64,000 nucleotides of DNA. Origin: DASSQJ01 sp963730165 (GTDB lineage: Bacteria; Actinomycetota; Actinomycetes; Actinomycetales; Dermatophilaceae). Numbering within the stretch: the stretch's first letter is position 1; each line of letters starts with the position of its first letter. The notes beneath the pieces are model-generated. The model was not told the origin of the DNA. It worked only from the letters and a program-made list of their open reading frames with translations, and did not search any database. Both the position numbers and the translations under genes were made by a program. The DNA lies in NCBI GenBank assembly GCA_963730165.1, contig CAVSQS010000001.1, positions 62,001 to 126,000 of the forward strand, given 5' to 3'. Of the stretch, positions 1-6,940 are shown in pieces.

Positions 1-30
1 CGTCACCGCGGGCACGGGTCACCATGGAGC

Positions 31-441
31 ATGACCGACACCGGTTCCGCCTGGCGGGCCGCGGGGGAGCGGTTCGCCGCCCTCGGTGCCTCCCTCAAGG
101 CGCACTACGACCAGCAGCACGCAGAGGTGCCCGGCGGCGGCGAGTCCGACCTCGGCGAGGCGGCTCGGCGCTTCGCGGGCGCCATCGAGGACGCCGTCGA
201 CGCCGTCGGCGCGGCGGCCCGCAACCCCGAGGTGACCCAGGAGGCTCGGGAGACGGGTGCGGCGGTGGCCGAGGCGCTCGGGGCGACCTTCGCGGAGGTC
301 GCCGACCAGCTCAACCGTCTCGCCGAGGGGGCCCGGGCCTCCTCGCCGCCCCCGGCCGGGGACGGCGCCGGCGCCCGCCCCGAGGAGCAGGACCCCGACG
401 GCGAGGCCCCTCCGGTCATCGAGCCCTGGGGCACCCCGTGA
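31..441 (+). CDS. Hypothetical small acidic protein upstream of rsmB
   Basis: A protein of 136 residues that I do not recognise. The first 100 residues are rich in Ala, Glu and Asp and look helical, with regular spacing of hydrophobics from about 10 to 100 that would suit an amphipathic helical bundle. The last 35 residues are a disordered Pro, Glu and Asp tail. There is no signal peptide or membrane segment. It lies 44 bases before rsmB on the same strand, so it could be the end of an upstream operon running in from outside the window. The ATG at 31 has only a weak ribosome-binding site (GGAG directly before it), so the start is uncertain. Confidence 0.55.
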   Translation: MTDTGSAWRAAGERFAALGASLKAHYDQQHAEVPGGGESDLGEAARRFAGAIEDAVDAVGAAARNPEVTQEARETGAAVAEALGATFAEVADQLNRLAEGARASSPPPAGDGAGARPEEQDPDGEAPPVIEPWGTP

Positions 442-473
442 CCTGCGTGCCGTCGTCGCCCCTGGCGCGACGC

Positions 474-479
474 TAGCCT
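474..479 (+). promoter_or_regulatory. Predicted -10 box (TAGCCT) of rsmB
   Basis: TAGCCT fits the actinobacterial TANNNT -10. Transcription starting 6-7 nt downstream would begin at the GTG at 486, giving a leaderless mRNA. This favours GTG 486 over GTG 483 as the rsmB start. Confidence 0.5.
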
Positions 480-485
480 CCAGTG

Positions 486-2000
486 GTGCCCGGACGACCT
501 CCCTCCTCCCGTGACCCGCGGCGTGGCGCGCCGAGCGGCCGCGGACCCCGCCGCCGCTCGGCGACCGCGCCGTCCGAGCGGACCCGCCGCGCCGAGCCCA
601 CCCGCTTCGCCGCATACACGCTGCTGCGCGCCGTCGCGGAGGGGGCGTACGCCAACCTCGAGATGCCCCGGATCCTCCGCCGACGACGCCTCGAGGGCCG
701 CGACGCGGCCTTCGCGACCGAGCTGGCGTTCGGCACCGTCCGCTGGCAGGGGCTCTACGACGCCGTGATCGCCGTGGCTGCGGACCGGCCGGTCGAGCGC
801 ATCGACGAGGGCGTGCTCGACGTGCTGCGGCTCGGCTGCCACCAGCTGCTCGCGATGCGGGTGCCGCCGCACGCGGCCGCCGACCAGACGGTGGGGCTGG
901 CCAGGTCGGTGGTCGGCCAAGGGGCGGCCGGATTCGTCAACGCGGTGCTCCGGAGGGTCTCGGAGCGCGGTCTCGAGGAGTGGCGGGATGCGGTGACACC
1001 GTCGGGGGGCGGGGCCGCGGCCCTCGCCGTCCGGTACAGCCATCCGGAGTGGGTGGTCACCGCGTTGAGGGCAGCGCTGCTGGGGCACGGCCGAGCCACC
1101 TCCCAGACCGTCGACGCCGAGCTCGGGGCGCTGCTGCGGGCCGACAACGAACCGCCGCGGGTCCACGTCGTCGCGCGCCCCGGCCTGGCCACCGTCACCG
1201 AGCTGCTCGAGGCCGCGGACGCCGAGCCGAGCCCCACGTCGCCGATCGGTGTCGTCCTGCGCGGGGGTGATCCCGGCGGCATCCCGGCGGTGCGCGCGGG
1301 TCGTGCCGCGGTCCAGGACGAGGGGTCGCAGCATGTCGCGCTCGCGGTGGCCGCCGTCGAGGTGCCGGACGGGCTCCCGGGCCGGTGGCTCGACCTGTGC
1401 GCGGGACCGGGTGGCAAGTCGGGGGTGCTCGGGGGACTGGCCGTGGAGCGGGGTGCCGACCTCGTCGCCGTCGAGGTCAACCCGCACCGGGCCGACCTCG
1501 TGCGTCAGACCCTCGGCGCGCTCATCGAGCGGGCGGCGACCAGGGGCCGCTCCGTCGAGGTGCGCGCCGCCGACGGGCGCGACGTCGGTGCCGAGGAGCC
1601 CGGTGCCTACGCCCGGGTTCTCGTCGACGCCCCGTGCACGGGCCTCGGGGCGCTGCGCCGCCGCCCGGAGTCGCGGTGGCGCCGGCAGCCGTCGGACCTG
1701 GCCACCCTCGGCCCGCTGCAGCGGGCGCTGCTGGCCTCGGCCCTCGACGCGGTGGCCCCGGGTGGCGTCGTCGGCTACGCCACGTGCAGCCCGCACGTGG
1801 CCGAGACCCGGTTCGTCGTCGCCGACGTGCTGAAGCGGCGCGACGACGTCGAGGTCCTCGACGCCCGGCCGCTCCTCACCGACGCGATGGGGGCGCCCCT
1901 CCCGGACCTCGGGGACGGGCCGCACGTCCAGCTGTGGCCACACGTGCACGGCACCGACGCGATGTTCCTCGCCCTCCTGCGCAGGCGCCCGCGGGCCTGA
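486..2000 (+). CDS. rsmB: 16S rRNA (cytosine-967-C5)-methyltransferase RsmB
   Basis: Methylates C967 of 16S rRNA with SAM. The roughly 504-residue protein has a short basic, disordered N-terminus, a NusB-like RNA-binding domain (about 40-170) and a C-terminal Rossmann methyltransferase domain. The SAM-binding motif LDLCAGPGGK is near residue 301. The motif IV cysteine sits in DAPCTG (about 381), and the catalytic motif VI cysteine in ATCSP (about 433). Length matches actinobacterial RsmB. The GTG at 486 is preferred over the one at 483 because of its distance from the -10 box. The gene is followed by rpe with its own -10 box. Confidence 0.95.
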   Translation: MPGRPPSSRDPRRGAPSGRGPRRRSATAPSERTRRAEPTRFAAYTLLRAVAEGAYANLEMPRILRRRRLEGRDAAFATELAFGTVRWQGLYDAVIAVAADRPVERIDEGVLDVLRLGCHQLLAMRVPPHAAADQTVGLARSVVGQGAAGFVNAVLRRVSERGLEEWRDAVTPSGGGAAALAVRYSHPEWVVTALRAALLGHGRATSQTVDAELGALLRADNEPPRVHVVARPGLATVTELLEAADAEPSPTSPIGVVLRGGDPGGIPAVRAGRAAVQDEGSQHVALAVAAVEVPDGLPGRWLDLCAGPGGKSGVLGGLAVERGADLVAVEVNPHRADLVRQTLGALIERAATRGRSVEVRAADGRDVGAEEPGAYARVLVDAPCTGLGALRRRPESRWRRQPSDLATLGPLQRALLASALDAVAPGGVVGYATCSPHVAETRFVVADVLKRRDDVEVLDARPLLTDAMGAPLPDLGDGPHVQLWPHVHGTDAMFLALLRRRPRA

Positions 2001-2048
2001 GCCGGCCACGGGCCCCCGACCGCTCGTGGGCGAGTCCCGGGACCCCGC

Positions 2049-2054
2049 TAACGT
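2049..2054 (+). promoter_or_regulatory. Predicted -10 box (TAACGT) of rpe
   Basis: TAACGT ends 6 nt before the ATG of rpe, which fits a leaderless transcript. Confidence 0.45.
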
Positions 2055-2060
2055 GGTGCG

Positions 2061-2720
2061 ATGCAGATCTCGCCGTCGATCCTCTCGGCTGACTTCGCCA
2101 ACCTCCAGTCCGAGCTCGAGGCCATCTCCACCGCCGACTGGGCCCACGTCGACGTCATGGACAACCACTTCGTGCCCAACCTCACCATCGGGCTCCCCGT
2201 CGTCGAGGCGCTCCTGAAGGTCTCGCCAGTCCCGATCGACTGTCACCTGATGATCGAGGACCCCGACCGGTGGGCGCCGCCCTACGCCGAGGCGGGAGCG
2301 CGGTCGGTCACCTTCCACGTGGAGGCCGTCCGAGACCCGGTGGCGACGGCGCGCGCCATCCGCGCCGCAGGGGCCCGTGCGGCGTTCGCCGTCAAGCCCG
2401 GGACACCGTTCGCGCCCTACGCGGAGCTGCTGCCGGAGGTCGACATGGTGCTCGTCATGACCGTCGAGCCCGGGTTCGGCGGCCAGAGGTTCATGGCCGA
2501 CCAGATGCCCAAGGTCCGCGAGGTGCGCGACGCGGTGCGCCGGCACGGTGGCGAGATCTGGATCCAGGTCGACGGTGGGGTCTCGGCCGACACCATCGAG
2601 CAGTGCGCGGAGGCCGGGGCCGACGTCTTCGTGGCCGGGTCGGCGGTCTACGGGGCCGAGTCGGCCGCGGGCGCCGTCGAGCGGCTGCGTTCCCTCGCGC
2701 AACGTCACGTGCACGGATGA
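2061..2720 (+). CDS. rpe: Ribulose-phosphate 3-epimerase
   Basis: Interconverts ribulose 5-phosphate and xylulose 5-phosphate in the pentose phosphate pathway. The 219-residue TIM barrel has the family's usual length and its motifs: SILSADFANL at the N-terminus, HVDVMDNHFVPN (about 33-44, metal and catalytic Asp), DCHLMIEDP, MTVEPGFGGQ, and the C-terminal VDGG plus phosphate-binding VAGSAVYG. The ATG at 2061 lies 6 nt after a -10 box. Its stop codon overlaps the next ATG by 4 bases, so the following pentapeptide gene is translationally coupled to it. Confidence 0.97.
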   Translation: MQISPSILSADFANLQSELEAISTADWAHVDVMDNHFVPNLTIGLPVVEALLKVSPVPIDCHLMIEDPDRWAPPYAEAGARSVTFHVEAVRDPVATARAIRAAGARAAFAVKPGTPFAPYAELLPEVDMVLVMTVEPGFGGQRFMADQMPKVREVRDAVRRHGGEIWIQVDGGVSADTIEQCAEAGADVFVAGSAVYGAESAAGAVERLRSLAQRHVHG

Positions 2721-3334
2721 CGGCGGGCTCGCTCCGCGAGCGACTGGCCGACGCCGGCGGCTACGCCGCCGACCTGGACCTCACCGAGGGGCTGGCGCCG
2801 GGAGAGTCGCTGGAGCGGATGGAGCTCGAGGGCTGCCGGTTCGACGCGAGCGTCCTCGAGAAGGGCATCCTGCGTGACTGCGTCCTCACCGACTGCTCGT
2901 TCACGGGGTGCAACCTGTCGATGGTGGTGCTCGACGGAACCCGTTTCACCGACTGCCGGTTCATCGACTGCAAGGCGCTGGCCGTCGCCTGGGGGAGCGC
3001 GGCGCCGACCCCGCTCTCGACGCGTCCCTGGGACTTCGAGCGCTGCCGGCTCGAGCTCGGCTCCTTCCGCGACGCTCCGGCGCGGGGCAGCCGCTTCGCG
3101 GACTGCTCGATGCGCGAGTGTGACCTCGCGGGCGCCGACCTGCGGGGTGCCGAGCTCAACGGGTGCGATCTCGGCGCGGCCATCTTCGCGGGCACCGACC
3201 TGCGCGAGGCGAGCCTGGTCGGGTCCACCGGGTACGTCGTCGACCCCGGGACGAACCGGGTGCGCGGGCTGCGGGTCGACGGGGCCGGGGCGGGCGGCAT
3301 CCTGCGAGCCCTCGGCCTCGTCGTCGAGGAGTGA
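2717..3334 (+). CDS. Pentapeptide-repeat protein, Qnr/McbG-like
   Basis: A 205-residue protein with two blocks of pentapeptide repeats (about 35-90 and 110-175), where every fifth residue is Leu or Phe in the pattern A(D/N)LxG or CxFxxC. The repeats are Cys-rich. A non-repeat break lies near residue 95. The tail contains YVVDPGTNRVRGLRV, which resembles the C-terminus of Qnr proteins. Such proteins fold as a right-handed beta helix; Qnr and MfpA mimic DNA and bind DNA gyrase. Whether this one does is inference. It starts within the stop of rpe (ATGA), which sets the start firmly. The next 380 bases hold no intact gene. Confidence 0.8.
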   Translation: MTAGSLRERLADAGGYAADLDLTEGLAPGESLERMELEGCRFDASVLEKGILRDCVLTDCSFTGCNLSMVVLDGTRFTDCRFIDCKALAVAWGSAAPTPLSTRPWDFERCRLELGSFRDAPARGSRFADCSMRECDLAGADLRGAELNGCDLGAAIFAGTDLREASLVGSTGYVVDPGTNRVRGLRVDGAGAGGILRALGLVVEE

Positions 3335-3336
3335 CG

Positions 3337-3696
3337 AGGTCCCCCACTTTCGCGGCCGTGCCCGACGGCACCCTCGCGGCCAGGCCGCCGCGGTCCGCCT
3401 GGTCCTCGAGGTCGTCGTCGCCCGGGAGGACGCGGCGGTGGTCCTGCCGCTGCTCGACCCCCGACCGACCCCGAGGAGCAGATCGAGCGGCTGGACCACA
3501 GGGCCGGGGTGGCCGGCGCGCCGCCACCCCGCGCCGCTGAGGAGGCGCAGGGGTCCTCGTCGAGGCGCCCGTCGGATACGGGTCACCGTGGCGGCGGGCC
3601 TGTGTGGTGGCGGCTGCTGCGCACGCCGGGGTGCTGGGCCGCTGCGACCTCGGCGGCGCCCGGTCGGTGAGCGAACCCACAGGCGGTGACCCGTGA
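3337..3696 (+). pseudogene. Possible decayed reading frame upstream of the FMN riboswitch
   Basis: No intact frame is present, but three overlapping + frames in succession look coding in composition. First comes a stretch ending in LVLEVVVAREDAAVVLPLLDP (about 3385-3463). It is followed in another frame by PTDPEEQIERLD (about 3463-3500), and then in the third frame by WRRACVVAAAAHAGVLGRCDLGG, which ends with TGA at 3694. The residue make-up (Leu/Ala-rich with WRRAC) is a little like a HEAT-repeat protein. Two or more frameshifts would be needed. I do not recognise the ancestor, and high-GC chance patterns cannot be excluded. Confidence 0.25.
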
Positions 3697-3722
3697 CCGG
3701 TCCCGGGGGCTGCGACTATCAT
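3693..3722 (+). promoter_or_regulatory. Predicted promoter of the FMN riboswitch transcript
   Basis: GTGACC (3693-3698) and TATCAT (3717-3722) are separated by 18 bp. Transcription would start near 3729, just before the first helix of the riboswitch. Confidence 0.5.
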
Positions 3723-3730
3723 CGGGCGCA

Positions 3731-3855
3731 CGTGCTCCGGGGTCGGTGAAACTCCGAGCCGGCGGTGACAGTCCGCGACCCGACCGCAGCCAGCGGCCGG
3801 TGGACCAGGTGGAACTCCTGGACCGACGGTGAAAGTCCGGATGGTAGGAAGCACG
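3731..3855 (+). promoter_or_regulatory. FMN riboswitch (RFN element)
   Basis: The aptamer opens with CGTGCT (3731-3736) and closes with AGCACG (3850-3855), which form helix P1. Between them are the conserved blocks GGTGAAACTCCGAGCCGG, CGGTGACAGTCCGC, a variable stem at about 3790-3822, and GACGGTGAAAGTCCGGATGG followed by GTAGGAAGC. These are diagnostic of the FMN-binding RFN element. A strong hairpin (about 3868-3894) lies between it and the ribM start and may be the switching structure. Binding of FMN would lower expression of the importer downstream. Confidence 0.95.
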
Positions 3856-3867
3856 TACGGCGGGTCA

Positions 3868-3894
3868 GCCGGCCGGTCCCTGTGGGCCGCCGGC
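3868..3894 (+). terminator. Hairpin in the riboswitch expression platform
   Basis: GCCGG and CCGGTCCC pair with GGGCCG and CCGGC around a TGT loop, with one or two bulges. There is no U tract. It could stop transcription, or help to mask the ribosome-binding site GAAGGA near 3949. Which of the two applies is not decided by the sequence. Confidence 0.4.
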
Positions 3895-3964
3895 ACGTCC
3901 CGTGGTGCAGAAGTCCCCGGAGTTCGTCCGTCACGCACAACGAACCCGAAGGACGAACACCTCG

Positions 3965-4729
3965 ATGAACACCCTCGCCACTGCGACCGACACGTCGCAG
4001 AACCTCTTCCAGCAGCTGATCGACCTCAGCATCCCCATCGGCCAGTACGAGCTCCACGTGCTCGAGGTCGTCGGCGTCCTCATCGGCGTCGTGTCGGCCT
4101 GGTACGGCATGAAGCGCAAGGTCTGGGCCTGGCCGGTCGGCATCCTCGCCAACATCATGCTGTTCTTCGTCTACATCGGCGCCACGATCGGCGCCGACCA
4201 GCGCATCCCCCTCTTCGGCCAGGCCGGCCGGCAGGTCTTCTTCATCGTCGTCAGCATCTACGGCTGGGTCACCTGGGCGGCCTACCGGCGCCGGCACGGC
4301 GGCGGATCGGCCCCGGCCGTCAGCCCCCGGTGGATGACCGGGCGCGAGCGGCTGGCCGTCGGTGTCGGGTGGCTCCTCGGAACCGCCGTCGTCTGGTACG
4401 CCTTCGTCCAGCTGTGGAACCTCGCCCCGAATCCCTTCTGGACGCCGCAGTGGTGGTACTACGCGGCGGATGCCTGGATCTTCGTCGGCTCGATCGTCGC
4501 GACCTACGCGATGGCCCGTGGCTGGAACGAGTTCTGGCTCGCGTGGATCGGCGTCGACCTCGTCGGTGTGCCGCTGGGCTTCGCCACCGGGTACGTCCCG
4601 ACCTCGGTGATGTACATCTTCTACGGCGCGTTCGTCCTCTACGGCTTCAGCCAGTGGGTCAAGGTGACCCGGGCCGAGGCCGCCGAGCGCGAAGGAGCGA
4701 CCGGGGAGCAGCCGGCCCCCGTCGGCTGA
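3965..4729 (+). CDS. ribM: PnuC-family riboflavin transporter RibM (PnuX)
   Basis: A 254-residue integral membrane protein with about seven predicted helices. It has PnuC-family features such as the Trp-rich segments RKVWAWPVGILAN, SIYGWVTWAAYR and FWTPQWWYYAADAWIF. PnuC proteins move nicotinamide riboside, thiamin or riboflavin by facilitated diffusion; members under an FMN riboswitch (RibM/PnuX of Corynebacterium and Streptomyces) carry riboflavin, and that context decides the call here. ATG 3965 follows the ribosome-binding site GAAGGA by about 10 nt. No ribD, ribE, ribBA or ribH gene is present on either side. Confidence 0.88.
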   Translation: MNTLATATDTSQNLFQQLIDLSIPIGQYELHVLEVVGVLIGVVSAWYGMKRKVWAWPVGILANIMLFFVYIGATIGADQRIPLFGQAGRQVFFIVVSIYGWVTWAAYRRRHGGGSAPAVSPRWMTGRERLAVGVGWLLGTAVVWYAFVQLWNLAPNPFWTPQWWYYAADAWIFVGSIVATYAMARGWNEFWLAWIGVDLVGVPLGFATGYVPTSVMYIFYGAFVLYGFSQWVKVTRAEAAEREGATGEQPAPVG

Positions 4730-4768
4730 GCTGACCCCACCCCGGCCCGCAGCTCGTCCCCGCCCGCC

Positions 4769-4798
4769 CCCGTCCCACCCGCACCCGTCCCACCCGCA
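4769..4798. repeat. 15-bp tandem duplication
   Basis: The unit CCCGTCCCACCCGCA occurs twice back to back in the ribM-hisE intergenic region, within a C-rich stretch. Confidence 0.7.
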
Positions 4799-4826
4799 TG
4801 CCGGTGCCCGCCCGCCTCGCCCGGCG

Positions 4827-4950
4827 CGCGTTATCGGGCAACCCGACAAACCCGACCTTGACCCCGGAACCATTCCCGGGTGAAGGTCGGGTTTGTCGGG
4901 TGACCCGAGAAAGCGTTCCCGGATCACCCGATAAACCGGACGAGGTCGGG
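4827..4950. repeat. Long palindromic repeat with a third partial arm
   Basis: The 19-base arm ACCCGACAAACCCGACCTT (4841-4859) is perfectly complementary to 4883-4901. The symmetry continues imperfectly outward to about 4827 and 4916, and inward through CCCCGG/CCGGG, giving a stem of roughly 40 bp in all. A diverged third copy of one arm (ATCACCCGATAAACCGGACGAGGTCGGG region, 4923-4950) follows directly. It sits between ribM and hisE. It may be a REP- or MITE-like element or a large transcription terminator. There is no U tract and no internal gene. Confidence 0.85.
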
Positions 4951-4987
4951 GGCGTGGACGCCGGCACGGCGTGCAGCGGGCGCACCG

Positions 4988-4993
4988 TACGCT
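4988..4993 (+). promoter_or_regulatory. Predicted -10 box (TACGCT) of hisE-hisG
   Basis: TACGCT ends 8 nt before GTG 5002, consistent with a leaderless hisE transcript. Confidence 0.45.
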
Positions 4994-5001
4994 TGTCGGT
5001 C

Positions 5002-5265
5002 GTGAAGACGTTCGACGCCCTCTTCGAAGAGCTCGCCGAGAAGGCGCGTACCCGACCCACCGGGTCGGGTACGGTCGCGGCCCTCGATGCCGGCGTCCAC
5101 CACATCGGGAAGAAGGTCGTCGAGGAGGCGGCCGAGGTCTGGATGGCGGCGGAGCACGAGGGCAGGGAGCGCACCGCCGAGGAGGTCAGCCAGCTGCTCT
5201 ACCACCTCCAGGTGCTCATGCTCGCCACCGACCTGACGCCCGACGACGTCTACCGTCACCTCTGA
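5002..5265 (+). CDS. hisE: Phosphoribosyl-ATP pyrophosphatase
   Basis: Second step of histidine synthesis: hydrolyses phosphoribosyl-ATP to phosphoribosyl-AMP and pyrophosphate. This is the short actinobacterial form (87 residues), an all-alpha MazG-like fold. The metal-binding motif KKVVEEAAEVWMAAEH (about 37-52) and the downstream EEVSQLLYHLQVLM are present. GTG 5002 is chosen because the conserved sequence begins right after it (KTFDALFEEL) and a -10 box lies at the right distance. hisG follows after 25 bases. Confidence 0.95.
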   Translation: MKTFDALFEELAEKARTRPTGSGTVAALDAGVHHIGKKVVEEAAEVWMAAEHEGRERTAEEVSQLLYHLQVLMLATDLTPDDVYRHL

Positions 5266-5290
5266 CCGACGAGGACACCGAGAACCCGAC

Positions 5291-6136
5291 ATGCTCCGCA
5301 TCGCCGTCCCCAACAAGGGCTCCCTCTCCGAACCCGCCGCCGAGATGCTGCGCGAGGCTGGCTACCGCACCCGCCGCGACAGCAAGGAGCTCGTCGTCGC
5401 CGACCCCGGCAACGGCATCGAGCTGTTCTACCTGCGTCCTCGTGACATCGCCGTCTACGTCGGCTCCGGCACGGTCGACTGCGGCATCACCGGCCGTGAC
5501 CTCCTCCTGGACTCCGGCTCGGCCGCCCTCGAGGTGATCGAGCTGGGCTTCGGCGCCTCGACCTTCCGGTACGCCGCGCGCCCCGGGACGGTGGCCCGGC
5601 TCGAGGACATCACCGGCCACCGGGTCGCGACGAGCTATCCCGGGCTCGTCGAGAAGCACCTCGCCGACCACGGCGTGAGCGCCGAGGTCGTCCGGCTCGA
5701 CGGCGCCGTCGAGACCGCGATCACCCTCGGGGTGGCGGACGTCATCGCCGACGTCGTCGAGACCGGCGCCACCCTGCGCAGCCAGGGCCTCGAGGTCTTC
5801 GGCGAGCCCATCCTGCGCAGCCAGGCGGTGCTCGTACGCCGTGAGGGCAGCGAGGAGAAGGCCGGCATCGAGGTCCTGCGGCGGCGCCTGCTCGGGGTCA
5901 TCACCGCACGTCACTACGTCATGCTCGACTACGACGTGCCGACCTCCCTCGTCGACCGGGCCTGCGCGATCACCCCCGGGCTCGAGAGCCCCACCGTCTC
6001 GCCGCTGCAGAACCGCGACTGGGCCGCCGTCCGCGCGATGGTGCCGCGGGCCGTGACGAACACGGTCATGGACGAGCTCTACGAGCTCGGCGCGCGGGCC
6101 ATCCTCGTCACCGACATCTCCGCCTGCCGGCTGTGA
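5291..6136 (+). CDS. hisG: ATP phosphoribosyltransferase, long form
   Basis: First and feedback-controlled step of histidine synthesis, joining ATP and PRPP. At 281 residues it is the long homohexameric form: two periplasmic-binding-protein-like catalytic lobes (1-205) and a C-terminal ACT-like regulatory domain (about 210-281) that binds histidine. The PRPP-loop region is DVIADVVETGATLR, and GSGTVDCGITGRDLL is the N-terminal signature. Its stop overlaps the next gene by four bases (GTGA), so the membrane protein downstream is co-translated. Confidence 0.96.
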   Translation: MLRIAVPNKGSLSEPAAEMLREAGYRTRRDSKELVVADPGNGIELFYLRPRDIAVYVGSGTVDCGITGRDLLLDSGSAALEVIELGFGASTFRYAARPGTVARLEDITGHRVATSYPGLVEKHLADHGVSAEVVRLDGAVETAITLGVADVIADVVETGATLRSQGLEVFGEPILRSQAVLVRREGSEEKAGIEVLRRRLLGVITARHYVMLDYDVPTSLVDRACAITPGLESPTVSPLQNRDWAAVRAMVPRAVTNTVMDELYELGARAILVTDISACRL

Positions 6137-6594
6137 CCGAGCCCGAGCAGCCGGCCCTCGACGCACCGTTCCGGCCGCGTCGTGGGCGGGTCGTCCCGCT
6201 CGTCATGGGGACGGTCGCGGTCGTCCTCACCGGCGTTGTCGCGCTCGGGATGGGGGCGCTCGGCTCGTGGGGTGTGGCGGACCAGCTGATGCTGCTCGGG
6301 CTCGGGCTCGCGATCGCGGGCTTCCTCTGGCGGTACGCCTCGATCCGCGCCGTTCCCCGCGAGGAGGGCCTGACCGTGCGGAACCTCCTGCTCACCCGCA
6401 CCGTCGCGTGGGACGAGATCCTCGCGGTCCGGTTCCCCGAGGGCGACCCGTGGGTCACCCTCGAGCTCGACGACACCGACGTGCTCGCCGTCATGGCGGT
6501 GCAACGGGTCGACGGCGAGCGGGGCCGGCGCGAGGCGGTGCGGCTGGCCACCCTCGTCGCCCGGCGCCGCACGACCCCGCTACCGCCGCCCTGA
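6133..6594 (+). CDS. PH-domain membrane protein (bacterial PH, YdbT-like)
   Basis: A 153-residue protein with two membrane helices (about 19-40 and 48-67) followed by a small beta domain with the pattern of bacterial PH domains, including REEGLTVRNLLLTRTVAWDEILAVRFPEG. These proteins often follow the hisE-hisG pair in actinobacteria; the function is unknown. The GTG start overlaps the hisG stop (GTGA), which fixes it. The gene ends 40 bases before an independently controlled arsR-type gene. Confidence 0.8.
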   Translation: MTEPEQPALDAPFRPRRGRVVPLVMGTVAVVLTGVVALGMGALGSWGVADQLMLLGLGLAIAGFLWRYASIRAVPREEGLTVRNLLLTRTVAWDEILAVRFPEGDPWVTLELDDTDVLAVMAVQRVDGERGRREAVRLATLVARRRTTPLPPP

Positions 6595-6610
6595 GCCCTT
6601 GACGCCATCC

Positions 6611-6643
6611 ATCAGCCGATGCTTATCATAAGTAATGGCTGAT
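6611..6643 (+). promoter_or_regulatory. ArsR operator overlapping the promoter and start codon
   Basis: An imperfect inverted repeat with outer arms ATCAGCC (6611-6617) and GGCTGAT (6637-6643) and inner arms CTTAT and ATAAG. It contains the predicted -10 TATCAT (6624-6629) and runs over the ATG at 6635. The layout fits repression of the arsR-AHSA1 operon by its own regulator. Confidence 0.65.
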
Positions 6644-6940
6644 GCTGCGGTCGTCCTCGACGCACTCGGTGACCCCACCCGACGGGTCGTCCTCGAGCTG
6701 CTGCGCGACGGCGAGCGCAGCGTCCGGGAGATCACCGACCACACCGAGGTCTCCCAGCCCGCCGTCTCCCAGCACCTGCGGGTGCTGCGGGAGGCCGGGC
6801 TCGTCGACGTCCGCCCGGCCGGCACCCGCCGGCTCTACCGGGTGCGGCCCGACGGGTTCGCCGACCTGCGCGCCTGGGTGGACGGCTTCTGGGACGACGC
6901 GCTCGCCGCGTTCGTCGCCCACGTCGAGGAGGAACGATGA
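6635..6940 (+). CDS. ArsR-family winged-helix transcriptional regulator
   Basis: A 101-residue regulator with ALGDPTRRVVLELLRDGERSVREI, the typical ArsR start, and the recognition helix in VSQPAVSQHLRVLREAGLV (about 42-60), followed by a beta wing (RPAGTRRLYRVRPDGF). No metal-binding cysteine motif (such as ELCVCDL) is present, so it is probably not a metal sensor. Regulators of this kind coupled to AHSA1/SRPBCC partners are common in actinobacteria. The stop overlaps the next ATG (ATGA). The inverted repeat around its own start suggests autoregulation. Confidence 0.92.
   Translation: MADAAVVLDALGDPTRRVVLELLRDGERSVREITDHTEVSQPAVSQHLRVLREAGLVDVRPAGTRRLYRVRPDGFADLRAWVDGFWDDALAAFVAHVEEER

Noticed and set aside
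105..2714. Open frame of about 870 codons antisense to rsmB and rpe
   Set aside because: Shadow of two clear genes on the plus strand; no family motif.
4769..4798. 15-bp tandem duplication as a possible CRISPR or iteron
   Set aside because: Only two copies, no spacers, low complexity C-rich DNA.
4735..5000. Reading frame extending hisE upstream to 4798
   Set aside because: The extension is made of the palindromic repeat and has no HisE homology. GTG 5002 lies at the conserved start and after a -10 box.
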